A DNA stretch of 64,000 nt from Schistocerca nitens (GCF_023898315.1 NC_064614.1:497504109-497568108); one strand, 5' to 3'. Shown: positions 30,890-43,022, counted from the first letter of the stretch. Made by a program: numbers and translations. The notes: a model not told the origin generated them from the letters alone.

Positions 30890-33800
30890 TCATCCCACAA
30901 CCGGAGCTCGGGACAGAACGGGTGACAAGCTGTCGAACTCCGGATCCTGTTCCACCTCGGGAGGGGCAAGACCCAGTGGCGGGGACGAAGGGGAAGGGAC
31001 GACCACAGGTGAACTAGCCCCCTGAGAAACCGGGCCTGCTAGGGGGGCCGGCTCTCGCTGGGGCATCTCGAATGATGTCGATGCCGGTGCTGGAGCTACT
31101 GGAGGCTGCCAAGGCTGAGAACCATCGCAGTGCGGCAGAGTCACAGCGGGGAGAGGAGGTAACGTCCCCTGTGAAACCAAGACAGGTGCCGGCAATGGGG
31201 AAGCCGGTGTCCGAGAGGTCGGAGGGTGGGTACCCGAACGTGGACGTAGCTGATTTTGGTGACAACGGACCACCCGATCCCCCGCCTGCAAGGTATAGAG
31301 CCGGAGGCCATTTCGGCGCAGGACCACCGCCGGTATCCAACGTGGATTGCGACCAAACCCACGGGCCCAGACCGACATACCCAGTGGAAAGCCAGGTACT
31401 CCGTTTTGTGAAGACTGGCGAGGACCAGGCCGGAGGAGGTGCAGCAGAGTCCTAGGTTGACGCCCATGGAGGAGCTCTGCGGGGCTGCGTTCGCCCATCG
31501 GTGTGGTCCGGTATGCCGTCAAGAAAAATGTCAAGGCTTCCTCTGCAGGAAATTCGTGCACATACCTTTTCATCTGCGTCTTAAATGTGCGCACCATGCG
31601 CTCGGCTTCCCCATTCGATTGTGGATGGAAGGGGGGAGAGCAAACGTGCCGAATACCGAAGCGCCTACAAAAATCCTGGAAGGTCTGCGAAATAAACTGC
31701 GGTCCATTGTCTGAGACCAGGGTGATTGGCAGACCTTCCACAGAAAAGATTTTTGCTAGTGCCTGGATTGCAACTTCTGAAGTGGTTGAGGAGCAGCGAA
31801 CCACATATGGGAATCGGGAATAAGCATCAATGACAATGAGCCAAAAGCCATTCAGAAACGAGCCCGCAAAATCGATGTGAACACGTTCCCATGCTTGGGT
31901 TGCCGGCGGCCATGAAGAGAACGCTGCCCTGGGAGATGCTTGTTGGCTCGCACACTGGGAACAGGCGGCCACTAAGTGCTCAATTTCTCTGTCAATACCG
32001 GGCCAGTACACATGTCTGTGAGCCAAGGTTTTAGTACGGGAAACACCCCAGTGCCCTGCATGTAATAACGTGAGGACCTCCCTTCGTAAACCTGCAGGAA
32101 CAACCACGCGAGGAGATGTATCATCGGTAGCCAGAAGGAGAACTCCTTCCAAGACCGAGAGGCGGTCTCGTAGAAGAAAATAATTATGAAGAGGGTCCGA
32201 GGCCCGGCCCGGAGGGCGGAAGGACCACCCCTGCTGAATGAGGCAAACTACTTGCCGGAGAACCGGGTCAGCCGCCGTTTCCCTGGCGACTCGAGAACTA
32301 GTGATCGGGAAGCCATCAACTGCTTGGCGGGACGCCACATCCAAATGAAAACACACAATCTCCTCTCGATCGAACGTAGGATCCGGGCCCACCGGAAGAC
32401 GGCAAAGAGCGTCGGCGTTGGCATGCTGTCCTGTAGGGCGAAAATGAATGTCATAATGGTACTTAGAGAGGAACAAGGCCCAGCGCTGTAGTCTGTGGGC
32501 CGCCCTATCCGGAATCTGAAAGACGGGGCCAAATAACGATATTAACAGCTTATGGTCAGTGATTAACTGAAACTTCGTGCCATACAAGAAAGGGTGAAAC
32601 TTGGTAACAGCGTAGACAATGGCCAAAGCCTCTTTTTCCACCTGGGAGTAATGGGCCTGTGCGGGACTAAGCGTTTTAGACGCAAACGCCAGTGGTTGCT
32701 CGGAACCATCTGCGTTGCGATGGGCCAGGACCGCCCCCACCCCATACTGTGAAGCAGCTGTAGCCAGGACCAACGGCTTATGGGGATCAAAAGTAGCCAA
32801 ACAAGGGGCTGAAGTGAGGAGGCCCTTCAACGAGGTGAACGCTCACTCGCATGCAGGCGACCAATCAAAAGGAACACCCTTGTGCAGAAGGCAGTACAGG
32901 GGGTGGGCTATAGTGGAAGCCCTGGGAATGAACCGGTGGTAATAGGCTATCTTGCCTAAAAAAGCTTTTAACTCTTTCAGCGAAGTGGGCCGAGGAAGGT
33001 TGACGATACCTTGGACCAAACTTTCTAGTGGCTGGATGCCATGCCGAGATATGGTGTAGCCCACATACTCAATGGACGGTTGGAAGAAGGTTGACTTATG
33101 CAGGTTGCAACGCAAGCCCACAGACCTGAATTTGAGAAAGAGGGTGCGAAGGTTGTGCAAGTGTCCCTTCGTGCTGCGGCCTGTGACAATTATGTCATCC
33201 AGGTAATTAATACAATGAGGGATTGTCGACATGACATGCTCAAGATAACGCTGGAATATCGCCGGGGCACTGGATATTCCAAAAGCCAACCGCTGGTATT
33301 GGTAAAGGCCAAACGGGGTGTTGACGGCCGCCAGCCGTTTGGAGTCCTCATCAAGTGGTATCTGATGATAAGCCTCCGACAGATCGATTTTCGAAAAATA
33401 TTGGCCTCCCGCCACAGCGGAGAACAATTCATCAGCACGAGGCAAAGGATAGGTGTCCACCACCAATTGGGAATTAATGGTGGCCTTGAAATCGCCACAA
33501 AGACGTAAGTTTCCCGAGGGCTTCTTGACAATAACGAGGGGCGAAGCCCACTCACTGGAAGAAACGGGAAGAACGACCCCTAGGGGTGTCAGCCGGTCTA
33601 GCTCTTCCTTGACCTGAGGGCGGAGAGCCAAGGGGATCTGTCGCGCGTGTAGAAAACGCGGGTGAGCCGACGCCTTCAACGTTAAGTGAGCTTCAAAATC
33701 GGAAACACGCCCCAGGCCCTCCTCAAAAATATCTGGAAAGTCTGAGGTCAAAGATTCCAATGAGTGATAGGGAACGTCTTCGGAGACCAACTGTATGGTG

Positions 33801-35081
33801 TCAGCAATAGAAAAACCGAAAGCTTGAAAGGCATCCAGGCCAAAAAGGTTAGCGGAGCTCCCATCACTGACAACAATAAAAGTAATAGGCCGAGTGACTG
33901 ATTTGTAAGTCACGTCGGTAGTGAATTGACCCAGTAGGGGAATGAACTGTTTACCATAACCGCGTAGACGCCGGTAAACTGGCGCCAACGGGGGTGATCC
34001 AAGGTCGGAATAGGTTTGTGCATTCAACAACGAAACTGCCGCGCCCGTATCTACTTGCAGTTGTAACCGGCGCGACCGAACCGACACCTCGATAAAGAGT
34101 TTGCGTGACGATGCGTCGGGAGCCTGGCCCGATGAAACTTCCTGAATGTCAACGTCCATGTCCTCTGTACTTGCTTCCTTCGATTCTTTCGAGGCTGAGC
34201 GGCAAACTTGAGCAATGTGACCTTTTTTATTACATTTGCGACAAACGGACCAACGCCGGGGGCACTCTGACCGATCATGATGTATATAGCACGACGCACA
34301 GGACGGCAACAGGGGCCGGCGGCCGGAATTCTGTTTACGCGACGTGCGGGAGCGGCCGTAACGGCCGGATTGTACCGCTCGCACGTCGTCCACCTCGGAC
34401 ACAGTGGACGCGGCCGCGCCGTCCTGAACCTCCGCGACGTCGCACCACGCTTCCAGCTGTTGACCTGCAGCGTGAGAGACTTCATACGATTGAGCAATGG
34501 ACAGGACTTCCTCGAGGGAAGGGTCTTCTAACTGCAGGGCCCGTTGCCGGACCTCCCTATCAGGGGCCGAACGAACAATGACGTCGCGTACCATAACGTG
34601 GGCATACGACTCTCGCGACTGCTCCGTGACAAAATGACACTTGCAACTAAGACCGTGCAGGGTAGCGGCCCACGCCCGGTAAGACTGATGGGGCTGTTTC
34701 TTGCATTGATAGAACTCGACCCTAGCCGCCACAACATGTGTGCGGCGGCGATAATATGAAGGAACACAATGCGTCAAAAGACAAGGACGAGGGTTCCTGC
34801 AACGGCGCTAACTGCCGCAAAACTTGATACAGCGAGGGAGATATCCAAGACAACAAGAGAGCACGACATACCTCCGCATCGGCAACATGAAACGCCTGGA
34901 AATGCTGCCGAAGGCGATGTTCATATGCGTCCCAATCCTCCGCCGTCTCGTCATACGGGGGAAAGGGAGGGGGGAACTGCGCCGGAGCAGACGGCGTGGA
35001 GAGCAACGCCGGAAGCACTTGTTTCATGGTGGCCATGAGCTCCGTCTGCTGCGCCACCAAAACCCGCACCAAATCCTCCAT
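30890..35081 (-). pseudogene. Gypsy-2 gag-pol coding region
   Basis: Reading right to left, gag starts at about 35081 (MEDLVRVLVAQQTELMATMK) and includes the capsid-like segment DETAEDWDAYEHRLRQHFQ. A CCHC zinc knuckle follows (CRKCNKKGHIAQVC, about 34200), then protease (VDTGAAVSLL, about 34050), RT (about 33650-33000, core YLDD, with FGLYQYQRLAFGISSAPAIF), RNase H (about 32780-32500), an integrase zinc domain (HVYWPG, C-x2-C) and an integrase core (VHIDFAGSF, LVSDNGPQF, HPQSNGEAERM; about 31990-31480). A Pro-rich C-terminus ends at 30890. The order is typical of Ty3/Gypsy without an env gene. Two broad blocks of about 640 codons remain open. About two breaks overall, and possibly one of the boundaries reflects a frameshift strategy known in the family. 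Confidence 0.92.
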
Positions 35082-35149
35082 GCCGTGGAGAAGATGCGAA
35101 ACCGGAACAACGCAACACGCGAAAGAACGACCCTACTCTTCGCCAATTG

Positions 35150-35405
35150 TGTAGTAACACTGTTCACGTTACGTCGCACTTCACTTAGCGTAGACCGGGA
35201 CTGTGTCCTAGGCATGCCTGATGTTAACTGACTGGGCACGGCCCGTGCTGCCGGAGTTGTTGTTGTTCTTGTTGTTACGCCGGCAGAGGTCACGTCCGAA
35301 TTCTCGCGTGCCCTCTGGTGGACGGGACTCTTACTTGCGGCAACTATCGCCCGTGACGCGCCGTGCCAATGTGCGCCTCCCGCGATCTTTCTGGTGGCTA
35401 CTACA
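35150..35405 (-). repeat. Gypsy-2 LTR, right (5' LTR)
   Basis: 256 bp, same ends as the left LTR. On the element strand the sequence just after it (CAATTGGCGAAGAG) is where a tRNA primer-binding site would lie. I could not assign the tRNA. Confidence 0.96.
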
Positions 35406-35410
35406 GAATC

Positions 35411-36000
35411 TACCTTCTGTTTTAACTCCGTAATGTTACTGTTAACTTCAGAAAGCACTTCATGCTATACCTGTGTTTTCATATAATTCAGTTTTTCGTC
35501 GATTGCAGTGCGAAAATTTTTGGCTAAGTCATCGAATTTCTGTGAGATGGTGTCCTGCAAATCCTTGAATGCTTGTTTTTGTTCTTGTTTAATTGTATTT
35601 AGATCTTGTGCTCAGATTGTGTGTCAAACTATCAATTTCAGTATTCAAATGTTGTTTCATATTACTGAAATTGGTGTTCATATTGTGTTTCATATCATCA
35701 AATTTCACGTTTGTGTTTGGTAATAACTGCCATAGTACTGCTTCAGTTGTACCACTGTGGTTGCTGTCAGCTGCACTTTCCAAGTTAATGTTTGTGTTGT
35801 GACCAAGTGGTGCTTGTAACGTGTTGTCAAAATTCATATTGTAATCGTTGTCCAGTGTTTCCATTCATGAGCGGTATGTCGCTCTGGGAGATGCATGACA
35901 TTGTCTCATCAATTGTAAACATTGTCCCATCAAGGTTGTTCTGCTTTGAAACGTCACTATCATTTGTGACTCCTGCGACACACATCTCTGATCTACTTTA
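35411..36000 (-). pseudogene. Gypsy-1 gag N-terminal coiled-coil region (fossil)
   Basis: On the - strand, 35864-35589 encodes repeated heptad-like turns (NTNVKFDDMKHNMNTNFSNM then KQHLNTEIDSLTHNL). Further helical sequence continues to 35411 against the GAATC duplication of Gypsy-2. A similar coiled-coil gag head appears in Gypsy-4 (57540-57830). 36001-36382 and 40178-40377 are the remaining Gypsy-1 leader, with nothing else recognised. Confidence 0.6.
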
Positions 36001-36696
36001 ACTTTCTGCAGGAGGCATGTATGGCAACTGAACTTCAATTGTTTGATCTCGCAATTCTACGCCCTCTTGGAGTTAAAAATTTCATATGCTTACCATTACA
36101 CTTGACAAATGCAATGCAGGTGATGTCAAATCCTGTTTTACGGCTATTTTGATGCGCAAACAATTGCGTCAATTTTTTATGTTTTACTGACAACATGTAT
36201 CACACTGAAAAATTCATGTAAATTTTTCGCAAATAAATTTCAAGGATGGGAATAATGAGGAAAAGGTTTCTATCTACATCAAAGGAAGCACTGCCAAGTG
36301 CAACCATGCAAGCAACTAGTGTAGCCGTCCTACTTTCGTTGCGCTGAACAATACAGCTAACTACTGAAAATTTTTACATAACCTGAGGCCCCCATGAACC
36401 ATGGACCTTGCCGTTGGTGGGGAGGCTTGCGTGCCTCAGCGATACAGATGGCCGTACCGTAGGTGCAACCACAACGGAGGGGTATCTGTTGAGAGGCCAG
36501 ACAAACATGTGGTTCCTGAAGAGGGGCAGCAGCCTTTTCAGTAGTTGCAGGGGCAACAGTCTGGATGATTGACTGATCTGGCCTTGTAACATTAACCAAA
36601 ACGGCCTTGCTGTGCTGGTACTGTGAACGGCTGAAAGCAAGGGGAAACTACAGCCGTAATTTTTCCCGAGGACATGCAGCTTTACTGTATGATTAA

Positions 36697-39600
36697 ATGA
36701 TGATGGCGTCCTCTTGGGTAAAATATTCCGGAGGTAAAATAGTCCCCCATTCGGATCTCCGGGCGGGGACTACTCTGGAGGACTTCATTATCAGGAGAAA
36801 GAAAACTGGCGTTCTACGGATCGGAGCGTGGAATGTCAGATCCCTTAATCGGGCAGGTAGGTTAGAAAATTTAAAAAGGGAAATGGATAGGTTAAAGTTA
36901 GATATAGTGGGAATTAGTGAAGTTTGGTGGCAGGAGGAACAAGACTTTTGGTCAGGTGATTACAGGGTTATAAATACAAAATCAAATAGGGGTAATGCAG
37001 GAGTAGGTTTAATAATGAATAAAAAAATAGGAGTGCGGGTTAGCTACTACAAACAGCATAGTGAACGCATTATTGTGGCCAAGATAGACACAAAGCCCAC
37101 GCCTACTACAGTAGTACAAGTTTATATGCCAACTAGCTCTGCAGATGATGAAGAAATAGATGAAATGTATGACGAGATAAAAGAAATTATTCAGGTAGTG
37201 AAGGGAGACGAAAATTTAATAGTCATGGGTGACTGGAATTCGTCAGCAGGAAAAGGGAGAGAAGGAAACATAGCAGGTGAATATGGATTGGGGGGAAGGA
37301 ATGAAAGAGGAAGCCGCCTTCTAGAATTTTGCACAGAGCATAACTTATGATGTGTCGGCAGAAGTGCCAACACCGTGTTGTTTGAGGAAGCCGAAATGCA
37401 CACTATAAGCTCACGCAGGATGGCGTGAGGTCTGAAACAGGTTACTTAATGAATGCTATAAAGAAAAGTACGTAGCTGCTGGAATACTTAACTTTAATCA
37501 ACAATTGGTGAACATTGGTCTTGTTACTGTACATGCTTCATTAGATACATAGCAAAGGAGAAATGGCGCCTTGCTAGGTCGTAGCAATTGACTAAGCTGA
37601 AGGCTATGCTAACTATCGTCTCGGCTAATGAGAGCGTAATTCTCAGTGAACCTTTCCTAGCAACGTCGGCTGTACAACTGGGGCGAGTGCTAGTAAGTCT
37701 CTCTAGACCTGCCGTGTGGCGGCTCTCGGTTTGCAATTACTGACAGTGGCGACACGCGGGTCCGTCGTATACTAGCGGACCGCGGCCGATTTAAAAGGCT
37801 ACCACCTAGCAAGTGTGGTGTCTGGCAGTGACACCACAACTTAATCATAGCTAACACTTGGTTCAAGAATCATAAAAGAAGGTTGTATACCTGGAAGAAT
37901 CCTGGAGATACTAAAAGGTATCAGATAGATTATATAATGGTAAGACAGAGATTTTGGAACCAGGTTTTAAATTGTAAGACATTTCCAGGGGCGGATGTGG
38001 ACTCTGACCACAATCTATTGGTTATGAACTGCAGATTGAAACTGAAGAAACTGCAAAAAGGTGGGAATTTAAGGAGATGGGACCTGGATAAACTGAAAGA
38101 ACAAGAGGTTGTAGAGAGTTTCAGGGAGAGCATAAGGGAACAATTGACAGGAATGGGGGAAAGAAATACAGTAGAAGAAGAATGGGTAGCTCTGAGGGAT
38201 GAAGTAGTGAAGGCAGCAGACGATCAAGTAGGTAAAAAGACGAGGGCTAATAGAAATCCTTGGGTAACAGAAGAAATATTGAATTTAATTGATGAAAGGA
38301 GAAAATATAAAAATGCAGTAAATGAAGCAGGCAAAAAGGAATACAAACGTCTCAGAAATGATATTGACATGAAGTGCAAAATGGTTAAGCAGGGATGGCT
38401 AGAGGACAAATGTAAGGATGTAGAGGCTTGTCTCACTAGGGGTAAGATAGATACTGCCTACAGGAAAATTAAAGAGACCTTTGGAGAGAAGAGAACCACT
38501 TGTATGAATATCAAGAGCTCAGATGGCAACCCAGTTCTATGCAAAGAAGGGAAGGCAGAAAGGTGGAAGGAGTATATAGAGGGTTTATACAAGGGCGATG
38601 TACTTGAGGACAATATTATGGAAATGGAAGAGGATGTAGATGAAGGCGAAATGGGAGATAAGATACTGCGTGAAGAGTTTGACAGAGCACTGAAAGACCT
38701 GAGTCGAAACAAGGCCCCGGGAGTAGACAACATTCCATTAGAACTACTGATGGCCTCGGGAGAGCCAGTCATGACAAAACTCTACCATCTGGTGAGCACG
38801 ATGTATGAGACAGGCGAAATACCCCCAGACTTCAAGAAGAATATAATAATTCCAATCCCACAGAAAGCAGGCGTTGACAGATGTGAAAATTACCGAACTA
38901 TCAGTTTAATAAGTCACAGCTGCAAAATACTAACGCGAATTCTTTACAGACGAATGGAAAAACTGGTAGAAGCCGACCTCGGGGAAGATCAGTTTGGATT
39001 CCATAGAAATGTTGGAACACGTGAGGCAATACTGACCTTACGACTTATCTTAGAAGAAAGATTAAGAAAAGGCAAACCTAGGTTTCTAGCATTTGTAGAC
39101 TTAGAGAAAGCTTTTGACAATGTTAACTGGAATACTCTCTTTCAAATTCTGAAGGTGGCATGGGTAAAATACAGGGAGCGAAAGGCTATTTACAATTTGT
39201 ACAGAAACCAGACGGCAGTTATAAGAGTCGAGGGGCATGAAAGGGAAGCAGTGGTTGGGAAAGGAGTGAGACAGGGTTGTAGCCTCTCCCCGATGTTATT
39301 CAATCTGTATATTGAGCAAGCAGTAAAGGAAACAAAAGAAAAATTCGGAGTAGGTATTAAAATTCATGGAGAAGAAGTAAAAACTTTGAGGTTCGCCGAT
39401 GACATTGTAATTCTGTCAGAGACAGCAAAGGACTTGGAAGAGCAGTTGAACGGAATGGACAGTGTCTTGAAAGGAGGGTATAAGATCAACATCAACAAAA
39501 GCAAAACGAGGATAATGGAATGTAGTCAAATTAAGTCGGGTGATGCTGAGGGAATTAGATTAGGAAATGAGACACTTAAAGTAGTAAAGGAGTTTTGCTA

Positions 39601-40155
39601 TTTAGGGAGTAAAATAACTGATGATGGTCGAATAGAGAGGATATAAAATGTAGACTGGCAATGGCAAGAAAAGCGTTTCTGAAGAAGAGAAATTTGTTAA
39701 CATCTAGTATAGATTTAAGTGTCAGGAAGTCATTTCTGAAAGTATTTATATGCATTGTAGCCATGTATGGAAGTGAAACATGGACGATAACTAGTTTGGA
39801 CAAGAAGAGAATAGAAGCTGTCGAAATGTGGTGCTACAGAAGAATGCTGAAGATAAGGTGGGTAGATCACGTAACTAATGAGGAGGTATTGAATAGGATT
39901 GGGGAGAAGAGAAGTTTGTGGCACAACTTGACTAGAAGAAGGGATCGGTTGGTAGGACATGTTTTGAGGCATCAAGGGATCACAAATTTAGCATTGGAGG
40001 GCAGCGTGGAGGGTAAAAATCGTAGAGGGAGACCAAGAGATGAATGCACTAAGCTGATTCAGAAGGATGTAGGTTGCAGTAGGTACTGGGAGATGAAGAA
40101 GCTTGCACAGGATAGAGTAGCATGGAGAGCTGCATCAAACCAGTCTCAGGACTGA
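36697..40155 (+). pseudogene. RTE-like endonuclease-reverse transcriptase, interrupted
   Basis: The AP-endonuclease domain spans 36697-37347: IGAWNVRSLNRAGRLENLKR, DIVGISEVWWQ (catalytic Glu), and LIVMGDWNSSAGKGREGN (the MGDWN block). It stops at the solo LTR and resumes at 37844 with IIANTWF, then TWKNPGDTKRYQIDYIM and SDHNLLVMNC (the final SDH catalytic box). RT: RNKAPGVDNIPLELL, IPIPQKAGVDRCENYRTISL, FGFHRNVGTREAI, FLAFVDLEKAFDNVNW (first Asp), RQGCSLSPMLFNLYIEQA, LRFADDIVILSETA (FADD box, about 39392). After a frame change near 39637 it continues YGSETWTITSLDKKRIEA ... WRAASNQSQD to the stop at 40153-40155. All main catalytic boxes are visible, and the RTE-type C-terminal domain ends in SQD plus stop. 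Confidence 0.9.
37348..37838. repeat. Solo LTR inserted in the RTE-like LINE
   Basis: 491 bp, begins TGATGTGTCGGCAG and ends CAGTGACACCACA (TG...CA), flanked by the 5-bp duplication ACTTA (37343-37347 and 37839-37843). No internal coding sequence or second LTR is present, so it reads as the product of LTR-LTR recombination. The LINE protein reading stops at its left edge and resumes right after its right duplication. The parent is presumably an LTR element (5-bp duplication), of unknown family. Confidence 0.88.
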
Positions 40156-40377
40156 AGACCACAACAACAACAACGAGTCCAATTCTTATTCCTTTCCAAA
40201 ATTTCTCCTAAATTTTTGCATTTTTGCTTTACTTGCTCCCTGTTGTGATTTATACAAAAAGAAATTATTTAGTTTTTATGATTCATAACAATGTCATAGA
40301 AATTTCATACTATAACCATAGTTAACAAACACTTCTCACAACAGGTGCCCTGCAGTCCTGGCACACAGGTCGACTGT

Positions 40378-40935
40378 TGTAATAAAAAAGAAACAAATAA
40401 ATTATTAAATATTACTAAATATCATTGACTATGAGTATGAAGACACATTTTTGTAGTATATAATACGATTGCGTACTTAAAATGTTCTGTGCTTATTTGT
40501 ATCTTTTGGCCATCGGACTTCGCTTACATTTTAATTGTAGCTGCAGGTGGTAGACTCCGGGAACAATGGTGCATATCGTAATCAAGAAAATCCTCCTTAT
40601 ATGTTCTTCACTTCACTTCAATAAATAAAAAAATACTTGATACTGTTGTTCAATATAATATTATTCAAGTACACATATGATACATAGAGCTCGCAATACT
40701 TCATATCTAAAGTCGCCACATCTTCATCGCCCTTCTACATATGAGAGAGTGTAAGAATAAAAACGAAAAACTGTACAAAAATTGAATGTTTTTTCTCTCA
40801 TTTGTCTGCGCCTTACCGCACATTTATAATTAACGTCTTTGCCAACCCTCTGGTCGCTCGGTATTTCATTTTTTGTTTTTTAATAAATTTTAATTTTTCG
40901 GTGTCCTGAGCGGCCTTTCATCAGGTGCCTACACA
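40378..40935 (-). repeat. Gypsy-1 LTR, right (5' LTR of the element)
   Basis: 558 bp, direct repeat of 17542-18105 at a distance of about 22.8 kb. It ends CCTACACA directly before the AGAG duplication (40936-40939), after which LINE sequence resumes. Confidence 0.9.
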
Positions 40936-42585
40936 AGAGCTAGTTGTGTTTCACAAGAACGCCATTTTCTAAATCTGTATTGATTGTGTATCAGTAGACT
41001 GTTCTCTTCGAGGTAAATCGTAATGTTCAGACACAATGAGTGTTCCAAAACCCTTTTATATGTCAACATTAATGACATGGGCCTGTAAACTTAGTGAATT
41101 ACTCCTAGTGCCTGTCTTGAATATTGGTGTGACTTGTACCACTTTCCAGTGTTTGTATACAATCTTCTGTCGAGTGAGCGGATGTATATGATTGCTATGT
41201 GTGGAGAAATCGACTCAGCACCCAGTGAAAGGAACCTAACTGATGTACAGACAGACCAGAAGACTTGCTTTTATTAAGTGATTAAGTTGATTCACTTCTC
41301 CAAGGATATATACTTCTGAGTTACTCGGGTTGGCAGAATTCTGGAATATTTACTTCATCTTTTTTGTGAAGGAATTTCGGAATTCTGTTTTTAGTTTCTC
41401 TGCTTTAGCAGCACTATCATCGATAATATTTCCATTGCCATCATGCAGAGAAGGAATTGACAGTGCCAGGTTTCAAGACAAATTTTCTTTGTGGAATCTG
41501 TTACAGGCATCTTGCATTGATGTCCATGCTAAATTTAAAACTTCTGTAAAATATTGCCAATCTTAGGGATTTTGCGTTTGTTTAAATTTAGCATATTTTT
41601 TTCGTTGTTTCTGCGACAGTGTTCTGACCTGTTTTGTGTACCATTGTGGATCCGCTCCACCTTTTCTCAATTTATTTGGTATAAATCTCTCAACATTGAG
41701 TTCAAGTCACATCTGATCTATATGTTCATTGTTGATTTGGAATAAGTGGAGATTGACTGTCAGGAAGGTGTCAACCATAATTCTATCTGCTTTTTTAAAA
41801 TATATATGCCTTTTGTTTATTTCTGGCAGATTTGCGAGTTACAGTATTCAGACACTCAATGACAACCCTGTGTTCACTAATCCCCATACCTGTTTCGATG
41901 CTCGTTAGTAGCTCAGGGTTATTTCTTGCTAAGAGCTCAAGTGTATTTTCACAACCTTTTACCATGCAAGTGGGCTCATGAACTAATTTCTCGAAATAAT
42001 GGAATGTATTTAGCATAATTTCAGGTTATGTTTTATGTGTACTTCTGGATTTAAACATGTATTTTCACCAAGATGTTGAGGGTAGGCTGAAATCATCACC
42101 AAGTCGGTTATGTATGAGTTGGGTATGTATTTGAAATTAGACTCAAGTTTTATTAGAACTTTTCAGCAATTGTATCATCTTAGTTGTCGGATTGGTAAAA
42201 GGATCGAATTATTACTTTTTTCTGGTTCCCAAGAATGACCTCTACCCATAAAAACTCACAGGCTCAACACCTTTAGGTCCTTCGCAAAAATTTCAATTGA
42301 ACTTATCTCCAGCTTTAGCCAGCTTTCAGTGTGCATAACACTTTTATCATCAGTGCCTTCTATTAGTGCTTGGATCTCTGGTACTTTCCCAACACAGCTA
42401 TGGCAGTTTAAAACTGTTATACCAATGGTTCCTAGATCCATGTTTTTCCTGTGTTCGGTCTGCACCCTTTAAGACTGAAGTCCTTTTTGTGTTTCCAAAG
42501 ACACTCTAACCTAAAAAAAACCGCCCATTCCACGCCACACAGCCTCTGCTACCTGTGTAATGATGTCCTGCATGTAATGGATCTC

Positions 42586-43022
42586 TTATCTATTTAGCAG
42601 TACCTGAAACCCCAACACCCTGTTTCGCAAGTTGAGGAATTTACTGGCTACACGGTTGCAGGACCATCTGAGCGTCTGATTCGGACCCTCCACTATTCTC
42701 TTTACCAGAGTTCCACAATCGGTCCTGTCAATTGTGCTGCAAATGGCGAACTCTGCTTTCATCTCAGGCGCATGACGGGCAACCTTTTCCACTTCAGATA
42801 GCCATTCGCAACCAGAGAGAATCTCTTCCAATCCAAAGCGACACAGATCATTGATACCTGTGTGAGCCCCAAATACAGTTGGCTGCACACTTTACTCATC
42901 ATGGCATCCGGGAGGACCCATTCCACATCTGGAATGACTCCATCTGGTGTGCACACAGAGGGCACACTGGCTTTCTTCCTCTCCTTGGCAACTATGTCAC
43001 TAAAAGGCCCCATAATGTGCAC
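42586..43022 (-). pseudogene. LINE ORF1-like protein with a possible SGNH/GDSL-hydrolase segment
   Basis: Two overlapping - strand frames read VPSVCTPDGVIPDVEWVLPD and then HTGINDLCRFGLEEILSGCE, DRTDCGTLVKRIVEGPNQTL. The 'H.G.ND' spacing followed by a helical segment resembles block III (GxND) of SGNH esterases, which occur in ORF1 of CR1-type LINEs. The frame changes once or twice. The hydrolase assignment is an inference from one motif. Confidence 0.4.

Larger units (their letters stand above)
30458..35405 (-). mobile_element. Gypsy-2: young, nearly whole Ty3/Gypsy LTR retrotransposon
   Basis: 4.95 kb on the - strand. LTRs are 30458-30715 and 35150-35405 (258 and 256 bp), TG...CA, with about six or seven differences by eye. 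Target duplication GAATC at 30453-30457 and 35406-35410. A purine-rich tract lies against the 3' LTR (+ strand 30716-30738, CTCCTCCTCCTTC pattern). Parts in order: gag, zinc knuckle, protease, RT, RNase H, integrase. GC content is clearly above its surroundings. It looks almost whole, with about two breaks in the coding region. It is inserted in gag of Gypsy-1 in the same orientation and is one of the youngest layers here. Confidence 0.95.
36383..40177 (+). mobile_element. RTE-like LINE, near full length, interrupted by a solo LTR
   Basis: A 5' UTR (36383-36696, CCTGAGGCCCCCATGAACCA ...) precedes one long coding region (36697-40155) with an endonuclease then a reverse transcriptase. The element ends in a (CAA)n tail at 40162-40177, typical of the RTE group. 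Without the 496-bp solo-LTR insertion and its duplication the LINE is about 3.3 kb. It is inserted in the 5' leader of Gypsy-1 on the opposite strand. Flanking target duplications were not resolved. One frame change near 39637 and the solo LTR are the main lesions, so it is a fairly young copy. Confidence 0.88.
17542..40935 (-). mobile_element. Gypsy-1: 23.4-kb nested LTR retrotransposon inserted in the LINE
   Basis: The LTRs are 17542-18105 and 40378-40935. They share long identical stretches (for example TTCTGTGCTTATTTGTATCT) and begin and end TG...CA on the - strand apart from one eroded end. The 4-bp target duplication is AGAG at 17538-17541 and 40936-40939. Parts in - strand order: leader, coiled-coil gag (35411-36000), further gag and protease (28215-30457), RT and RNase H (about 23300-24645), integrase and post-integrase region (20431-22250). 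Inserted later are a 5S-type SINE, two SINEs, a LINE fragment, a mariner with pogo and SINE, Gypsy-2, and an RTE LINE. About 9.5 kb is original. LTR identity of about 85-88% by eye indicates an old copy. Broken, with dozens of breaks. Confidence 0.87.

Noticed and set aside
30802-31823. Several + strand open frames across Gypsy-2, with others up to 35433
   Set aside because: Shadow frames of the GC-rich - strand Gypsy-2 coding region; no family resemblance of their own.
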